Shown here piece by piece: positions 8,234 through 16,243 of a stretch of 49,028 bases of DNA (position 1 is its first letter; the number at the start of each line of letters is the position of its first letter). Below the pieces are notes generated by a model, which saw only the letters and a list, made by a program, of their open reading frames with translations, ran no database searches and was not told where the DNA came from. Both the position numbers and the translations under genes were made by a program. Source of the stretch: Bacteroidia bacterium (GTDB taxonomy: Bacteria > Bacteroidota > Bacteroidia > Bacteroidales > Prolixibacteraceae); NCBI GenBank assembly GCA_026391655.1, contig JAPLDR010000089.1:8652-57679 (forward strand). Direction: 5' to 3'.

Positions 8234-8584
8234 TTAGAATCTTTTTTCTTTGATCCGGGCTTTTTTACCGGTCAGCTCGCGAAGATAGAACAAGCGGGCA
8301 CGACGTACACGACCCATACGGTTAACTTCGATTCCATCAATAAAAGGTGAAAAGAAAGGGAAAATCCTTTCAACACCGATATTACCAGACATTTTACGAA
8401 CGGTAAAAGTTTTTGTTGTACCGGTACCTTTGATTTGAATTACTGTTCCTTTGTAGTTCTGAATTCGCTCTTTGGCACCTTCGACGATTTTGTAACGGAC
8501 AGTTACTGTGTCACCTGCGTGAAATTTAGGTAGTTCTTTCTGCTCACCTAAAAACGCGTTTTCTGCAATTTTAATCAGATCCAT
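8234..8584 (-). CDS. rplS: 50S ribosomal protein L19
   Basis: 116 residues, the standard length. L19 lies at the interface of the large and small ribosomal subunits. The sequence begins [12 protein letters not shown] and contains the family blocks [38 protein letters not shown] and [19 protein letters not shown]. It is a single-gene unit here: a candidate promoter lies about 90 bp upstream and an intrinsic terminator directly downstream. The rpsP-rimM-trmD neighbours seen in Proteobacteria are absent. Confidence 0.98.
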   Translation of the reverse strand: MDLIKIAENAFLGEQKELPKFHAGDTVTVRYKIVEGAKERIQNYKGTVIQIKGTGTTKTFTVRKMSGNIGVERIFPFFSPFIDGIEVNRMGRVRRARLFYLRELTGKKARIKEKRF

Positions 8585-8672
8585 TATGATTGACTTTTAC
8601 GATATTATTGACGAACGCAATATTCACAGTGTCTATTTGTTTGCTGTCAGAGATTGCGTACGGAACTGGCCG

Positions 8673-8680
8673 CAAAAGTA
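8673..8680 (-). promoter_or_regulatory. Candidate -7 element of rplS
   Basis: TACTTTTG on the minus strand matches TAnnTTTG exactly. It implies an untranslated leader of about 80 nt before the rplS ATG at 8584. I do not see a clear -33 TTG at the right distance. Confidence 0.5.
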
Positions 8681-8705
8681 GATAAAATTTCCGGTTAATA
8701 AATAG

Positions 8706-9908
8706 CTACAATTTAAGTTTTTTTTGGATTGTGTCTGGTATGGCTGCTTTATTTACTACAATTGCCGTGGTTTTGTAACGCAAATAGGGCTTGGAGGCAT
8801 AAAAATAACCTTTTAAATCGTTGTATTTGCCCCACGAGTTTTTCACTTTGTAGTAAATTGTGCCGTTTTGATCTTTGGCAAGTCCGATTAAATGCATGGC
8901 ATGATCGTCGGTCGTTTCCTGACTATCAAAGGACATCTGTCTTATTTCCTGTGTAATAACTTTTTCTTTTCCTGGTTTATCAAATTTATAGAGCGCCGAT
9001 TCTTTGTCTTTTTCTGAGAGACTATCCCACCTGGCGATCTCCGCGTCATTCATGTTGGTCGGGGTTTTATCCGGCACTACAGCGATTCCTTTTTGTGTTG
9101 TAGAAAAACCTTTATCGCTTGTATCGGCTGCCCAAAGGACAGAGTAACCTTTTTCAATAGAAGAATCAACGATCTCCTGAAGTTCATCAAGCGGAACATT
9201 GTAAAATTCACTCCAAAGCCAATTGTCTGGTACTTCAAGTACAAATGGCAAATAAAACGGGTGATGAGTGAAGGATGTGATCTGGATGTAATCACTTCCC
9301 TTTATTCCACAATATTCGCTGGCAAAGGTTTTAGGAGTATAGTTCTTTCCTTTATATTCAAAACTAAGCGGCACAGAACCCAGATAGGCATCGATAGTAC
9401 TATTTAGCGCTTCGTCCCATACCGGTGACAATTTCTTGTTTTTGTTTTCGACTACTGCTTCGACCATTTTGCGCAGAACATTATCCATCTCGCCATGAAC
9501 ATGTTTTTCTTCGTCGTATTTTATTCCGGGATATACACTTTCAGGCACAAGTCCGTAATTATCTGCAACATATAAATCATCAAAAAGAACACCTCCAGGA
9601 CCGAAGTTGGTATTTCCCTGCATCCTCACATATTTTAGGGCTTTGTCGCGATAGCACATACTAACCTCAAACATTTCTGATAAATCAACTTCCGGTTTTC
9701 CCATACGGAGCATTTCGGCTTCAAAAAACGACATTCCCGCAAATGACCAGCAGGTACTAGATTTGTATTGATTTTTGACAGAAGTGTGTGGTATTTCTTT
9801 GATTAATTGAAATTTATAACCTTCATCGTCTTTATTCCCGGCATACGAAAAACCAACTGTAAGCCATATTGTGAGGGCAAGGATAACCCCCTTTTTGATT
9901 GTCTTCAT
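8706..9908 (-). CDS. C1-family cysteine peptidase (bleomycin hydrolase/PepC-like), exported
   Basis: 400 residues with a signal peptide ending near residue 23, so unlike cytosolic PepC it is exported. The papain-like triad is visible: Cys53 in SSTCWSFAG, His336 in DDHAMHLIG and Asn357 in VKNSWG. The conserved segment between the Cys and His regions fits the bleomycin hydrolase branch rather than classic papain. It should act as an aminopeptidase or peptidase on periplasmic or external peptides. The stop codon is TAG. It is probably its own unit: 129 bp separate it from the upstream S41 peptidase gene and about 120 bp from rplS. Confidence 0.88.
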   Translation of the reverse strand: MKTIKKGVILALTIWLTVGFSYAGNKDDEGYKFQLIKEIPHTSVKNQYKSSTCWSFAGMSFFEAEMLRMGKPEVDLSEMFEVSMCYRDKALKYVRMQGNTNFGPGGVLFDDLYVADNYGLVPESVYPGIKYDEEKHVHGEMDNVLRKMVEAVVENKNKKLSPVWDEALNSTIDAYLGSVPLSFEYKGKNYTPKTFASEYCGIKGSDYIQITSFTHHPFYLPFVLEVPDNWLWSEFYNVPLDELQEIVDSSIEKGYSVLWAADTSDKGFSTTQKGIAVVPDKTPTNMNDAEIARWDSLSEKDKESALYKFDKPGKEKVITQEIRQMSFDSQETTDDHAMHLIGLAKDQNGTIYYKVKNSWGKYNDLKGYFYASKPYLRYKTTAIVVNKAAIPDTIQKKLKL

Positions 9909-10037
9909 ACTAAATTTTAATGTGTAGTTTAACTCCGAAAAATAGGATAATGTATTGAATTTCAGCGTTTAATTGTCATTTAAAATGAATCTAAATTTTG
10001 TTCAGGGAGTTATCCTGGCTAATAAGGCTGAAACCGA

Positions 10038-11330
10038 TTATTGAATGGTTTTGTTTCCGGATTGATAAAGATTTTCAACCGGATGATCAGTGCCTTTGTA
10101 AAGTATTCTTCCTGAGATGATTGCTGATTTTGAAACGGGAAGATAGCCAATTGTTCCCATCGAAATATAGTTTAGCGCTGCTGTAAGGCAGGCATCCGAC
10201 AGGTTACCCCAATCTTGTGTTACATTGTCTTTAATGTTATAATCAACTGGTATACCATCGAAATAGTCGCTGTAACCCTGCGAATTTACATTCCGGAAAC
10301 TGATTGGGGCTACAGCAATATTCAGTTTTGTATCCCCTTCAATATTCATTCCAACCGGTTTCCCATGTGTCGTCGAACCAATTAGTTTCATATTCATATA
10401 TGGTTTCAGCCCGGAAATAACCAGCTCACTTGCCGATGCCGTTGAAGATGTGGTGATTACGATAAGTTTATTCAATTGCACGCTGTTAGGCTTCAGTCCG
10501 ATTACACTTTGATATCCCATTCTGACATGCTTATTGTTGTATGTTAGCGTGTTATATACTTTGTTATTATAAGGTTTTCCTGCGAGCATTGCAACAAGCG
10601 AGTCGGCACAGTCGAGTGTTCCACCGCCATTGTACCTGATATCAAGAACCATATCGGTAATACCTTGTTGTGCAAAATTGTCGAATGCTGAATTGAGCTC
10701 TTTCACCGAACTTCCGAGAAAATCGCTAAAGACAAGATAACCAATCTTCTTAGCCCCTTTTTGGTAAATATTTGAATATTGAACAGAATTGATAATGATA
10801 TTCCCTTTAGTCATTTGAATGGTCGACTCGGAACCATCGTTTTTAATAAAAATGAATGAGTTGCTTGTGCTATTAAGCACTGTGTTTACTTCGCTGTCGC
10901 TCATTGCGGCCACTGTTTTTCCATTAATCGCCTTGATTTGCCACCCTCGTTTTACGCCTGCCTTGCCCATTGCGCTGTTGTCGTAAACGAACAAAATACG
11001 TAGAATATCCAGGTCGTCAAATCCCATACCGGCACCCCAACCTGTTGTCTCACCATTCTCGAGTAAATTAATCATATCAGTATAGGACATCGTGAAACTC
11101 CATCGGTCTTTGATGTATCTTATTTTATTAATGTATTCATCGGGAGTTTTAATAGTAGTCAGATCGACGGCTGGCATAGATTCGTACCACAGGTAAAAAT
11201 CGTTAAAAGTATTGGCCGTAAATTGCACCAATGGATCAACTGTTTGAGCGATATTTAGTTGTGTGTCCTTTTTGCAGCCAAAGACCACCAGAAGGGACAA
11301 GAAAAGTGAAAAATATATTTTTTTGTACAT
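10038..11330 (-). CDS. S41-family peptidase lipoprotein (C-terminal processing protease-like)
   Basis: 430 residues. The N-terminus MYKKIYFSLFLSLLVVFGC is a lipoprotein signal with a lipobox ending at Cys19. A PDZ-like domain follows (GMGFDDLDILRILFVYDNSAMGKAGVKRGWQIKAING). The S41 catalytic domain shows DMVLDIRYNGGG, the nucleophile region TASASELVISGLKP with the conserved Ser, and the lysine-containing STTHGKPVG. Such proteins cleave periplasmic or envelope proteins near their C-termini. The last 30 residues are not recognisable. Its 3' neighbour is the C1 peptidase; a shared transcript is possible but not shown. Confidence 0.9.
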   Translation of the reverse strand: MYKKIYFSLFLSLLVVFGCKKDTQLNIAQTVDPLVQFTANTFNDFYLWYESMPAVDLTTIKTPDEYINKIRYIKDRWSFTMSYTDMINLLENGETTGWGAGMGFDDLDILRILFVYDNSAMGKAGVKRGWQIKAINGKTVAAMSDSEVNTVLNSTSNSFIFIKNDGSESTIQMTKGNIIINSVQYSNIYQKGAKKIGYLVFSDFLGSSVKELNSAFDNFAQQGITDMVLDIRYNGGGTLDCADSLVAMLAGKPYNNKVYNTLTYNNKHVRMGYQSVIGLKPNSVQLNKLIVITTSSTASASELVISGLKPYMNMKLIGSTTHGKPVGMNIEGDTKLNIAVAPISFRNVNSQGYSDYFDGIPVDYNIKDNVTQDWGNLSDACLTAALNYISMGTIGYLPVSKSAIISGRILYKGTDHPVENLYQSGNKTIQ

Positions 11331-11365
11331 TAGAAATCTAATTTATTGTTTTCTGGATATATAGG

Positions 11366-11391
11366 CCTGAAAATTTTTAAAATCTTTCAGG
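11366..11391. other. Small hairpin between the HD-phosphodiesterase and S41 genes
   Basis: Perfect 7-bp arms CCTGAAA and TTTCAGG with a 12-bp loop in the 119-bp gap. No T-run follows in either direction, so a terminator role is uncertain. Confidence 0.3.
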
Positions 11392-11449
11392 AATGTATCA
11401 GTTTATCACTACAACTATCGTGCAAACCGGAATAAAAAAGATATCCTTT

Positions 11450-13537
11450 TTATGATTCTTTTTTTGGGTAATTAATCCTTACATGATAAATATTGTGAAG
11501 CTTTTCAAGAAAGATCTCTTTCAATAAGGTGATGTCTTTGAAAGTCAGTGGAGCATAGTCGAGTTGTCCTTCTTTTATTTTTTGCTGGAAAATTGTATCG
11601 ATTAGCCTTTTTAAGCTGTCGTTATCTTTTTTATCAAGACTTCGTGAGGCTGCCTCTATGCTGTCGGCAAGCATTACAACAGCAGTTTCGCGCGTCGAAG
11701 GTAAGGGTCCCGGATAGGTAAAAAGGCTTTCGTCGATCTCCAGATTGCTCTTAATGTTTGATTCAATGAAAAAATAACTTGTTTTAGTCGTACCATGATG
11801 TGTTTTGATAAAGTCGATGATTTGCTCCGGAATTTTATGTTTTCGGGCAAGTTCAACTCCCCGGTTGACATGTTCCATGATTATTTTCGCGCTCTCTTCG
11901 AACGAGAGCCGATCGTGCGGGTTAATTCCTATTGCCTGATTTTCAGTAAAAAATTGTGGATCTGTAAGTTTTCCTATATCATGATAAAGTGCACCAGCCC
12001 TTACAAGCAGCGGATTTCCACCTAATCTAAGAATTGCCTCTTCGGCAAGATTGGCAACTTGCAGGGAATGCTGAAAAGTTCCGGGAGCCTCCTCTGCAAG
12101 TTTGCGCAATAGTTTCTGATTCGAATAAGATAATTCAATCAGTGTAACATCGGAGACAAATCCGAAAGACTTTTCAATCAGAAATACAACGAGATAGGTG
12201 ATCAAAGTGAGGGCGGCATTTATAAGAAACCATTTTATTATGGTCCAGTCAATACTGGCAAAACTTGCCTCCTGAATCAGCGAAATTCCGATATAGGTAA
12301 AAGCATAAACAAAAAATATAATCAAAGAGGTGAGAATTAATTGGTCGCGCCGCTGGAGATTGTTCTGACTGATCACAGCAATGCTTCCGGCCGGAATTGA
12401 AAGAAGGACAAATTCATAGCCATTAGGAACCATAAACCCAACAATAAGGGCAGTAATTGTATTTACGAAGATTGCAAGACGGGCATCAAGGAAGGTGCGG
12501 ATAATTAATGCCAAAGCAGTAAACGGAACAATATAAACAGAGACATTGTTGGCAGAGACGATGATCCGGCAAAAAAAGATCATTATCAACATCATCAAAA
12601 GAGTAAAGGTGATGTCACGTTTTGATTTAAGTAATTTTCGTCGGATATTGTATATGAATAAAAATAATGTAAGTAGTAACATACATATAAATACCATTTT
12701 ACCAATAATTATCAGGTAGTATTTTGTAAAATTGCCACGGCTTTTCTCAAAGGTCGTTTTTAGCGATTCGATGATAATAAAGGTTTGAGGTGAGATCACA
12801 TCGCCTTGCGAAACAATCCGTTCTCCTTCCTGTACCACGCCATATGTTGTGGAGAGATTCTCAAGGATTTTTTGTTCTTCAGCTTTGGTTTTATCAGGAT
12901 CGAACGACAAGTTAACTGCCAGATAATCTTCGGGATGAAGTTTCTCTATAATTATTTTAAAGTCAGGGTCGCTATTTTTGAGCAGATCAAATTTGGCACT
13001 TGCTTCGGAATAGGCTGTTTTCAACGAGTAGAGCTGTCCTGTTGAAACTTTTTCGGCCAGATTATTTTTTATAATAAACAATTCACTTTTTCCGGCAATC
13101 GGTGGCAAATTTCCTGTTCCTTGTTCAAGGATTCCCGAAGCGTAGATTTTTTGGAATATCGTGAGCACTTTATCCTTTACAATTCTGGAGTAAAGAATTT
13201 CGGTATTCTCTTTGAGCGTGATCACATCAATTTTTGATGAAAGAGATGTAATTTGTCGTTTACCAATTGAATCATGAAATATAAAATATGGGGTTAATGT
13301 TTTGAGCAGCGAATCGCGTTCTTCGCTGATCGCCTTGTCCGATTTCATGATAGCAAAGTCGAAAGGGGCAATCAAAGTTGCATGCATCCATGGTCTCCCT
13401 TTTTGAAATTCATAGCGAAATCTTCCCTCTTGAGGTAAAGCAAAATAGAGAACAACCGCTGTAATTATAAATAGTGAAGTTAAATAAATTGTGTGCCAGC
13501 TTGTTGATTCAAACCAATTTTTCTTTTCCTGATTCAT
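11450..13537 (-). CDS. 7TM-HD (PgpH-like) phosphodiesterase, probable c-di-AMP hydrolase
   Basis: 695 residues. An N-terminal membrane helix (about 17-35) is followed by a long extracytoplasmic region (7TMR-HDED type), a block of seven membrane helices, and a cytoplasmic HD domain. Metal-binding motifs are visible: the His in TFQHSLQVANLAEEA, HD in ALYHDIGKLTDP (about residue 520), and downstream His residues in IMEHVNRG and KTHHGTTKTSYF. PgpH proteins with this architecture hydrolyse cyclic di-AMP to pApA. The assignment of substrate is from family knowledge. The gene is divergent from the NlpC/P60 gene, with back-to-back candidate promoters in the 79-bp gap. Confidence 0.93.
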   Translation of the reverse strand: MNQEKKNWFESTSWHTIYLTSLFIITAVVLYFALPQEGRFRYEFQKGRPWMHATLIAPFDFAIMKSDKAISEERDSLLKTLTPYFIFHDSIGKRQITSLSSKIDVITLKENTEILYSRIVKDKVLTIFQKIYASGILEQGTGNLPPIAGKSELFIIKNNLAEKVSTGQLYSLKTAYSEASAKFDLLKNSDPDFKIIIEKLHPEDYLAVNLSFDPDKTKAEEQKILENLSTTYGVVQEGERIVSQGDVISPQTFIIIESLKTTFEKSRGNFTKYYLIIIGKMVFICMLLLTLFLFIYNIRRKLLKSKRDITFTLLMMLIMIFFCRIIVSANNVSVYIVPFTALALIIRTFLDARLAIFVNTITALIVGFMVPNGYEFVLLSIPAGSIAVISQNNLQRRDQLILTSLIIFFVYAFTYIGISLIQEASFASIDWTIIKWFLINAALTLITYLVVFLIEKSFGFVSDVTLIELSYSNQKLLRKLAEEAPGTFQHSLQVANLAEEAILRLGGNPLLVRAGALYHDIGKLTDPQFFTENQAIGINPHDRLSFEESAKIIMEHVNRGVELARKHKIPEQIIDFIKTHHGTTKTSYFFIESNIKSNLEIDESLFTYPGPLPSTRETAVVMLADSIEAASRSLDKKDNDSLKRLIDTIFQQKIKEGQLDYAPLTFKDITLLKEIFLEKLHNIYHVRINYPKKES

Positions 13538-13581
13538 AATTTTCTCTTATCTCAGATTTAAAGGCGAAACCAATTAATTCG

Positions 13582-13589
13582 TATATTTG
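13582..13589 (+). promoter_or_regulatory. Candidate -7 element of the NlpC/P60 operon
   Basis: TATATTTG matches TAnnTTTG exactly and lies 27 bp before the ATG at 13617. It overlaps an in-frame TTG codon at 13587, which argues that this TTG is not the translation start. Confidence 0.5.
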
Positions 13590-13597
13590 GGATTAAT

Positions 13598-13605
13598 CAA
13601 AAGTA
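13598..13605 (-). promoter_or_regulatory. Candidate -7 element of the PgpH-like gene
   Basis: TACTTTTG on the minus strand matches TAnnTTTG and would give a leader of about 50 nt. It lies only 8 bp from the divergent element at 13582-13589, so the two promoters would face away from each other while overlapping. Confidence 0.45.
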
Positions 13606-13616
13606 GTAATTTTTTA

Positions 13617-14408
13617 ATGAGATACGGGATCTCCAACCTCAGTATTGTTCCTGTGCGGTCAGACCCGCGCGAAAAGAGCGAAATGTGCACTCAAATACTT
13701 TTTGGTGAGCACTATACAATAATTGAAGAGAATGCCAAATGGTGCCAGATAAAGCTCGCTTTTGATGGTTACGAAGGGTGGATTGACCGTAAAATGGTTA
13801 ACGAAATTGACGAAAAGGATTTTTTGCAATTGGCCGGGATCCCACAGATTGTGACGACTGATGTGTTTAACATCGTCCAGACAACCGGTGGTTACAGTAA
13901 TTTTTTGATCGTTGCCGGAAGTTCACTTCCCCACTTCGATCAGGTGGCCCGGACATTTAAAATTGGTAATGTCATTTATAACATTCAGGGAAACAGCATT
14001 GCTGCGGCTCATCGCAATGTTCGCGAAATTATCATCGAAAATGCGCTTAAATATTTCAATGCGCCATATCTATGGGGTGGACGATCACCATTCGGAATTG
14101 ATTGCTCGGGTTTTTCGCAGATATTGTATAAAATGGCGGGATTGACAATTCCGCGCGACGCGGTTCAGCAGGCCATGATGGGAGATAACCTTACCTTTGT
14201 TGAGGAAGCTTTACCCGGCGATCTTGCGTTTTTCGACAACGAAGACGGTGCGATCATTCATGTTGGTATTATTTGGGAAAAGAATAAAATTATCCACTCC
14301 TCGGGGAAAGTCCGGATCGATAATGTGGATCACTTTGGTATATTTAACATTGATACAGGACGATATACCCATCAGATGAGACTGATGCGACGACTCATCA
14401 GCGATTGA
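13617..14408 (+). CDS. C40-family NlpC/P60 peptidase with N-terminal SH3-like domains
   Basis: 263 residues from the ATG at 13617, preferred over a TTG ten codons upstream because that codon lies in a promoter match. The N-terminal half resembles bacterial SH3 domains (VPVRSDPREKSEM, GEHYTIIEENAKWCQIKL, YEGWIDRKMV), which usually bind cell-wall peptide. The C-terminal half is an NlpC/P60 domain: nucleophile in PFGIDCSGFSQILYK, His in AIIHVGIIWE and a polar third residue near KIIHSSGKV. It probably cleaves gamma-D-glutamyl-diamino acid bonds in murein peptides. No signal peptide is seen, so a cytoplasmic role in recycling imported muropeptides is likely, as for YkfC-like enzymes. Confidence 0.93.
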   Translation: MRYGISNLSIVPVRSDPREKSEMCTQILFGEHYTIIEENAKWCQIKLAFDGYEGWIDRKMVNEIDEKDFLQLAGIPQIVTTDVFNIVQTTGGYSNFLIVAGSSLPHFDQVARTFKIGNVIYNIQGNSIAAAHRNVREIIIENALKYFNAPYLWGGRSPFGIDCSGFSQILYKMAGLTIPRDAVQQAMMGDNLTFVEEALPGDLAFFDNEDGAIIHVGIIWEKNKIIHSSGKVRIDNVDHFGIFNIDTGRYTHQMRLMRRLISD

Positions 14409-14445
14409 ATTGTTCTCATTTTTTAATTTCTAACTATCAAAAACT

Positions 14446-14538
14446 ATGGGACATCTTGAAATAGTTGGTTATCTTTTCGCTATTGTTATTGTTGTCTACA
14501 TCATTGTCCGAAATTCTAATAAACAAAAAGAACAATAA
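14446..14538 (+). CDS. 30-residue single-pass membrane microprotein
   Basis: An ATG at 14446 opens a 30-codon frame: a short polar start (MGHLEI), a hydrophobic helix of about 16 residues (GYLFAIVIVVYIIV) and a charged tail (RNSNKQKEQ). Its TAA stop overlaps the ATG of the Nudix gene by one base (TAATG), a classical translational coupling arrangement. It starts 37 bp after the NlpC/P60 stop on the same strand. The positive charges after the helix suggest a C-terminus in the cytoplasm. I do not recognise the sequence. Its size makes it easy to miss, but composition and position speak for a real gene. Confidence 0.6.
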   Translation: MGHLEIVGYLFAIVIVVYIIVRNSNKQKEQ

Positions 14539-14981
14539 TGGTGACTCAGGATTTGAAATACTGTTACAAATATCCTCGTTTGGCTATGACTGTTGATGCC
14601 ATTATTGTTGCAGAGAATTTCAGTCAGGATATGGTTTTACTGATTCAGCGAAAATTCGGGCCATTCGAAGGAGTATGGGCATTACCAGGCGGTTTTGTCG
14701 GAATGGAAGAGACTTTAGTTCAGGCTTGCCACCGTGAGCTTTATGAAGAGACCGGAATAAAAGGGGTAAAACTGCATCAATTTTACACTTTTGATGCGGT
14801 CGATCGTGACCCACGTGATCGTACAATTTCAACAGTTTTTTACGGTAGGATTCAGGAGACACTTGATGTTGCCGGCGGCGACGATGCCAACAAAGCCGAT
14901 TGGTTTCCCATCATCTCGTTACCTGAAATGGCTTTTGACCATGCCGAAATCATCGGAAAATTCATTAAGGAAAAGCTTTAA
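14538..14981 (+). CDS. Nudix hydrolase
   Basis: 147 residues. A complete Nudix box is present (GX5EX7REUXEEXGU): GFVGMEETLVQACH then RELYEETGI. These enzymes hydrolyse nucleoside diphosphates linked to another moiety, using Mg2+ bound by the REXXEE glutamates. The region before the box (VDAIIVAE...LIQRKFGPFEGVWALPGG) resembles ADP-ribose pyrophosphatase-like members of Bacteroidota, but substrate cannot be fixed. The ATG overlaps the stop of the microprotein gene. The gene ends 15 bp from the convergent wbqC-like gene. Confidence 0.93.
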   Translation: MVTQDLKYCYKYPRLAMTVDAIIVAENFSQDMVLLIQRKFGPFEGVWALPGGFVGMEETLVQACHRELYEETGIKGVKLHQFYTFDAVDRDPRDRTISTVFYGRIQETLDVAGGDDANKADWFPIISLPEMAFDHAEIIGKFIKEKL

Positions 14982-14996
14982 AGAGCTGATTGTAGT

Positions 14997-15653
14997 TTAT
15001 CTGATACACGAACGCAAGAAGTTGGTGGTTTCAGGCCCTTCGTTAAAAAGCAAATCAAGAATACTTAGGTTGGGTACAAATCCCCATTTGTCATGAAATA
15101 CCTGAGTATAAGGATTTGGGAAAAAACTTTGATCAAAAAATTGTTTTTGTGGTTTTGGATGGATGGCGTAACGAAAGTCATCGGTTGTTTCCGGAACTGC
15201 CCCTTGTGGGTAATATTCCTCCGTGTATTTTAAAGCTACATTAAGATTAATTACTTCAAGGACAGTGTTTTGTATCTCAAAATTAAAATCAATCAGAAAT
15301 TTCCATTTCTTTTCGTGAAAGTACGGCGCCAGATCATCTGCATAGTATTCGAAAAACGGTGAGTTATTGTAGGCCGACGAAATTCCCCGCCAGTGTGTTT
15401 GCTGCCAGGGTTGATCATACGAAAGCTTCAGATCCCGGATAGGCCCTTTTGCCCTCGGACCATCAGCAACAGGTAGTGTTAAATGCAATGAACCATTTGC
15501 GGCAAGGATAACCGTGCGATTCCGGTAGGATTGTTTTAGATAACTCTCACAATATTCGATATGGACTTGCTGATAGTTAATCAGTTTTGTATAATACTGT
15601 ATTGGTGCAAGATACGCACTGCTTAGTAAAACATCAGTTTTTTGATTTTTCAT
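14997..15653 (-). CDS. WbqC family protein
   Basis: 218 residues. Family signatures include the N-terminal SAYLAPIQYYTKL, the region around QVHIEYCESYLKQSYRNRTVILAANG, and QTHWRGISSAYNNSPFFEYY. WbqC-like proteins are linked to O-antigen loci in some species, but the reaction is not established. In Bacteroidota they commonly follow lepB, as here (dapB, lepB, lipoprotein, wbqC-like). The ATG overlaps the stop of the upstream lipoprotein gene (TTAATG on the coding strand), so translation is probably coupled. It is tail-to-tail with the Nudix gene. Confidence 0.9.
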   Translation of the reverse strand: MKNQKTDVLLSSAYLAPIQYYTKLINYQQVHIEYCESYLKQSYRNRTVILAANGSLHLTLPVADGPRAKGPIRDLKLSYDQPWQQTHWRGISSAYNNSPFFEYYADDLAPYFHEKKWKFLIDFNFEIQNTVLEVINLNVALKYTEEYYPQGAVPETTDDFRYAIHPKPQKQFFDQSFFPNPYTQVFHDKWGFVPNLSILDLLFNEGPETTNFLRSCIR

Positions 15654-16162
15654 TAATTACTTGATGTCACCCCTGATTTTTCTTTTTCCGTTTTTAATCG
15701 CACCCTGCTGATTTTGGCAGTGTTTACCTCTATTTTTTCATCGTCAGGAGCATTGAAATCATTTCTGAAAAAAATATTGTATGAAGCTCCCATCGGAACA
15801 ATCACTTTTGCTTTCTGAAGCTGTGGCAATACAATTTCACGGATGTCACAATAGGCAGAATCTTTCCAGAGCCAATCAGTTACCATATTCACGAATAGGG
15901 TATCTTTCGATTCGTTGATCAGCACCATTTTTCTAAATGACTGCGTTTGTGGATTTGAATAAATGGCAACGCCCGTAAAAGCTGCGCCAACAGCCGATGC
16001 AACCAATAAACCAGCTTCTGCAAAATTAACCCCGGTGCGGTATTTTCGCATCTCTTGTTGTCTTTTGATACTTTGCTCATCAGTGATGTACGCTGACGTA
16101 ACGCAAGACGAAAGAATTGATAATGAGATGCAAATAATAATTGATATGAAAATCGTCTTCAT
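15653..16162 (-). CDS. Small lipoprotein of unknown function
   Basis: 169 residues from the ATG at 16162; the open frame runs 15 codons further upstream, but this start gives a lipoprotein signal (MKTIFISIIICISLSILSSC) with the lipobox Cys at position 20. A hydrophobic stretch around GLLVASAVGAAFTGVAIY may be a second membrane-interacting segment. The rest is polar with no recognised domain; KVIVPMGASYNIFFRNDFNAP resembles beta-structure. It lies between lepB (81 bp upstream) and the wbqC-like gene, which it overlaps. Conserved placement beside lepB suggests an envelope role, but that is inference. Confidence 0.7.
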   Translation of the reverse strand: MKTIFISIIICISLSILSSCVTSAYITDEQSIKRQQEMRKYRTGVNFAEAGLLVASAVGAAFTGVAIYSNPQTQSFRKMVLINESKDTLFVNMVTDWLWKDSAYCDIREIVLPQLQKAKVIVPMGASYNIFFRNDFNAPDDEKIEVNTAKISRVRLKTEKEKSGVTSSN

Positions 16163-16243
16163 ACTGGATACAATTTCAAAACTGGTTAATAAAGTAAAAG
16201 CCGACACAAATTATGCCAGCTTTTACTTAAATAAATATGAAAT

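Noticed and set aside
13587-13616. TTG start extending the NlpC/P60 protein by ten codons
   Set aside because: The codon lies within an exact TAnnTTTG promoter match, and homologous sequence begins at the ATG at 13617.
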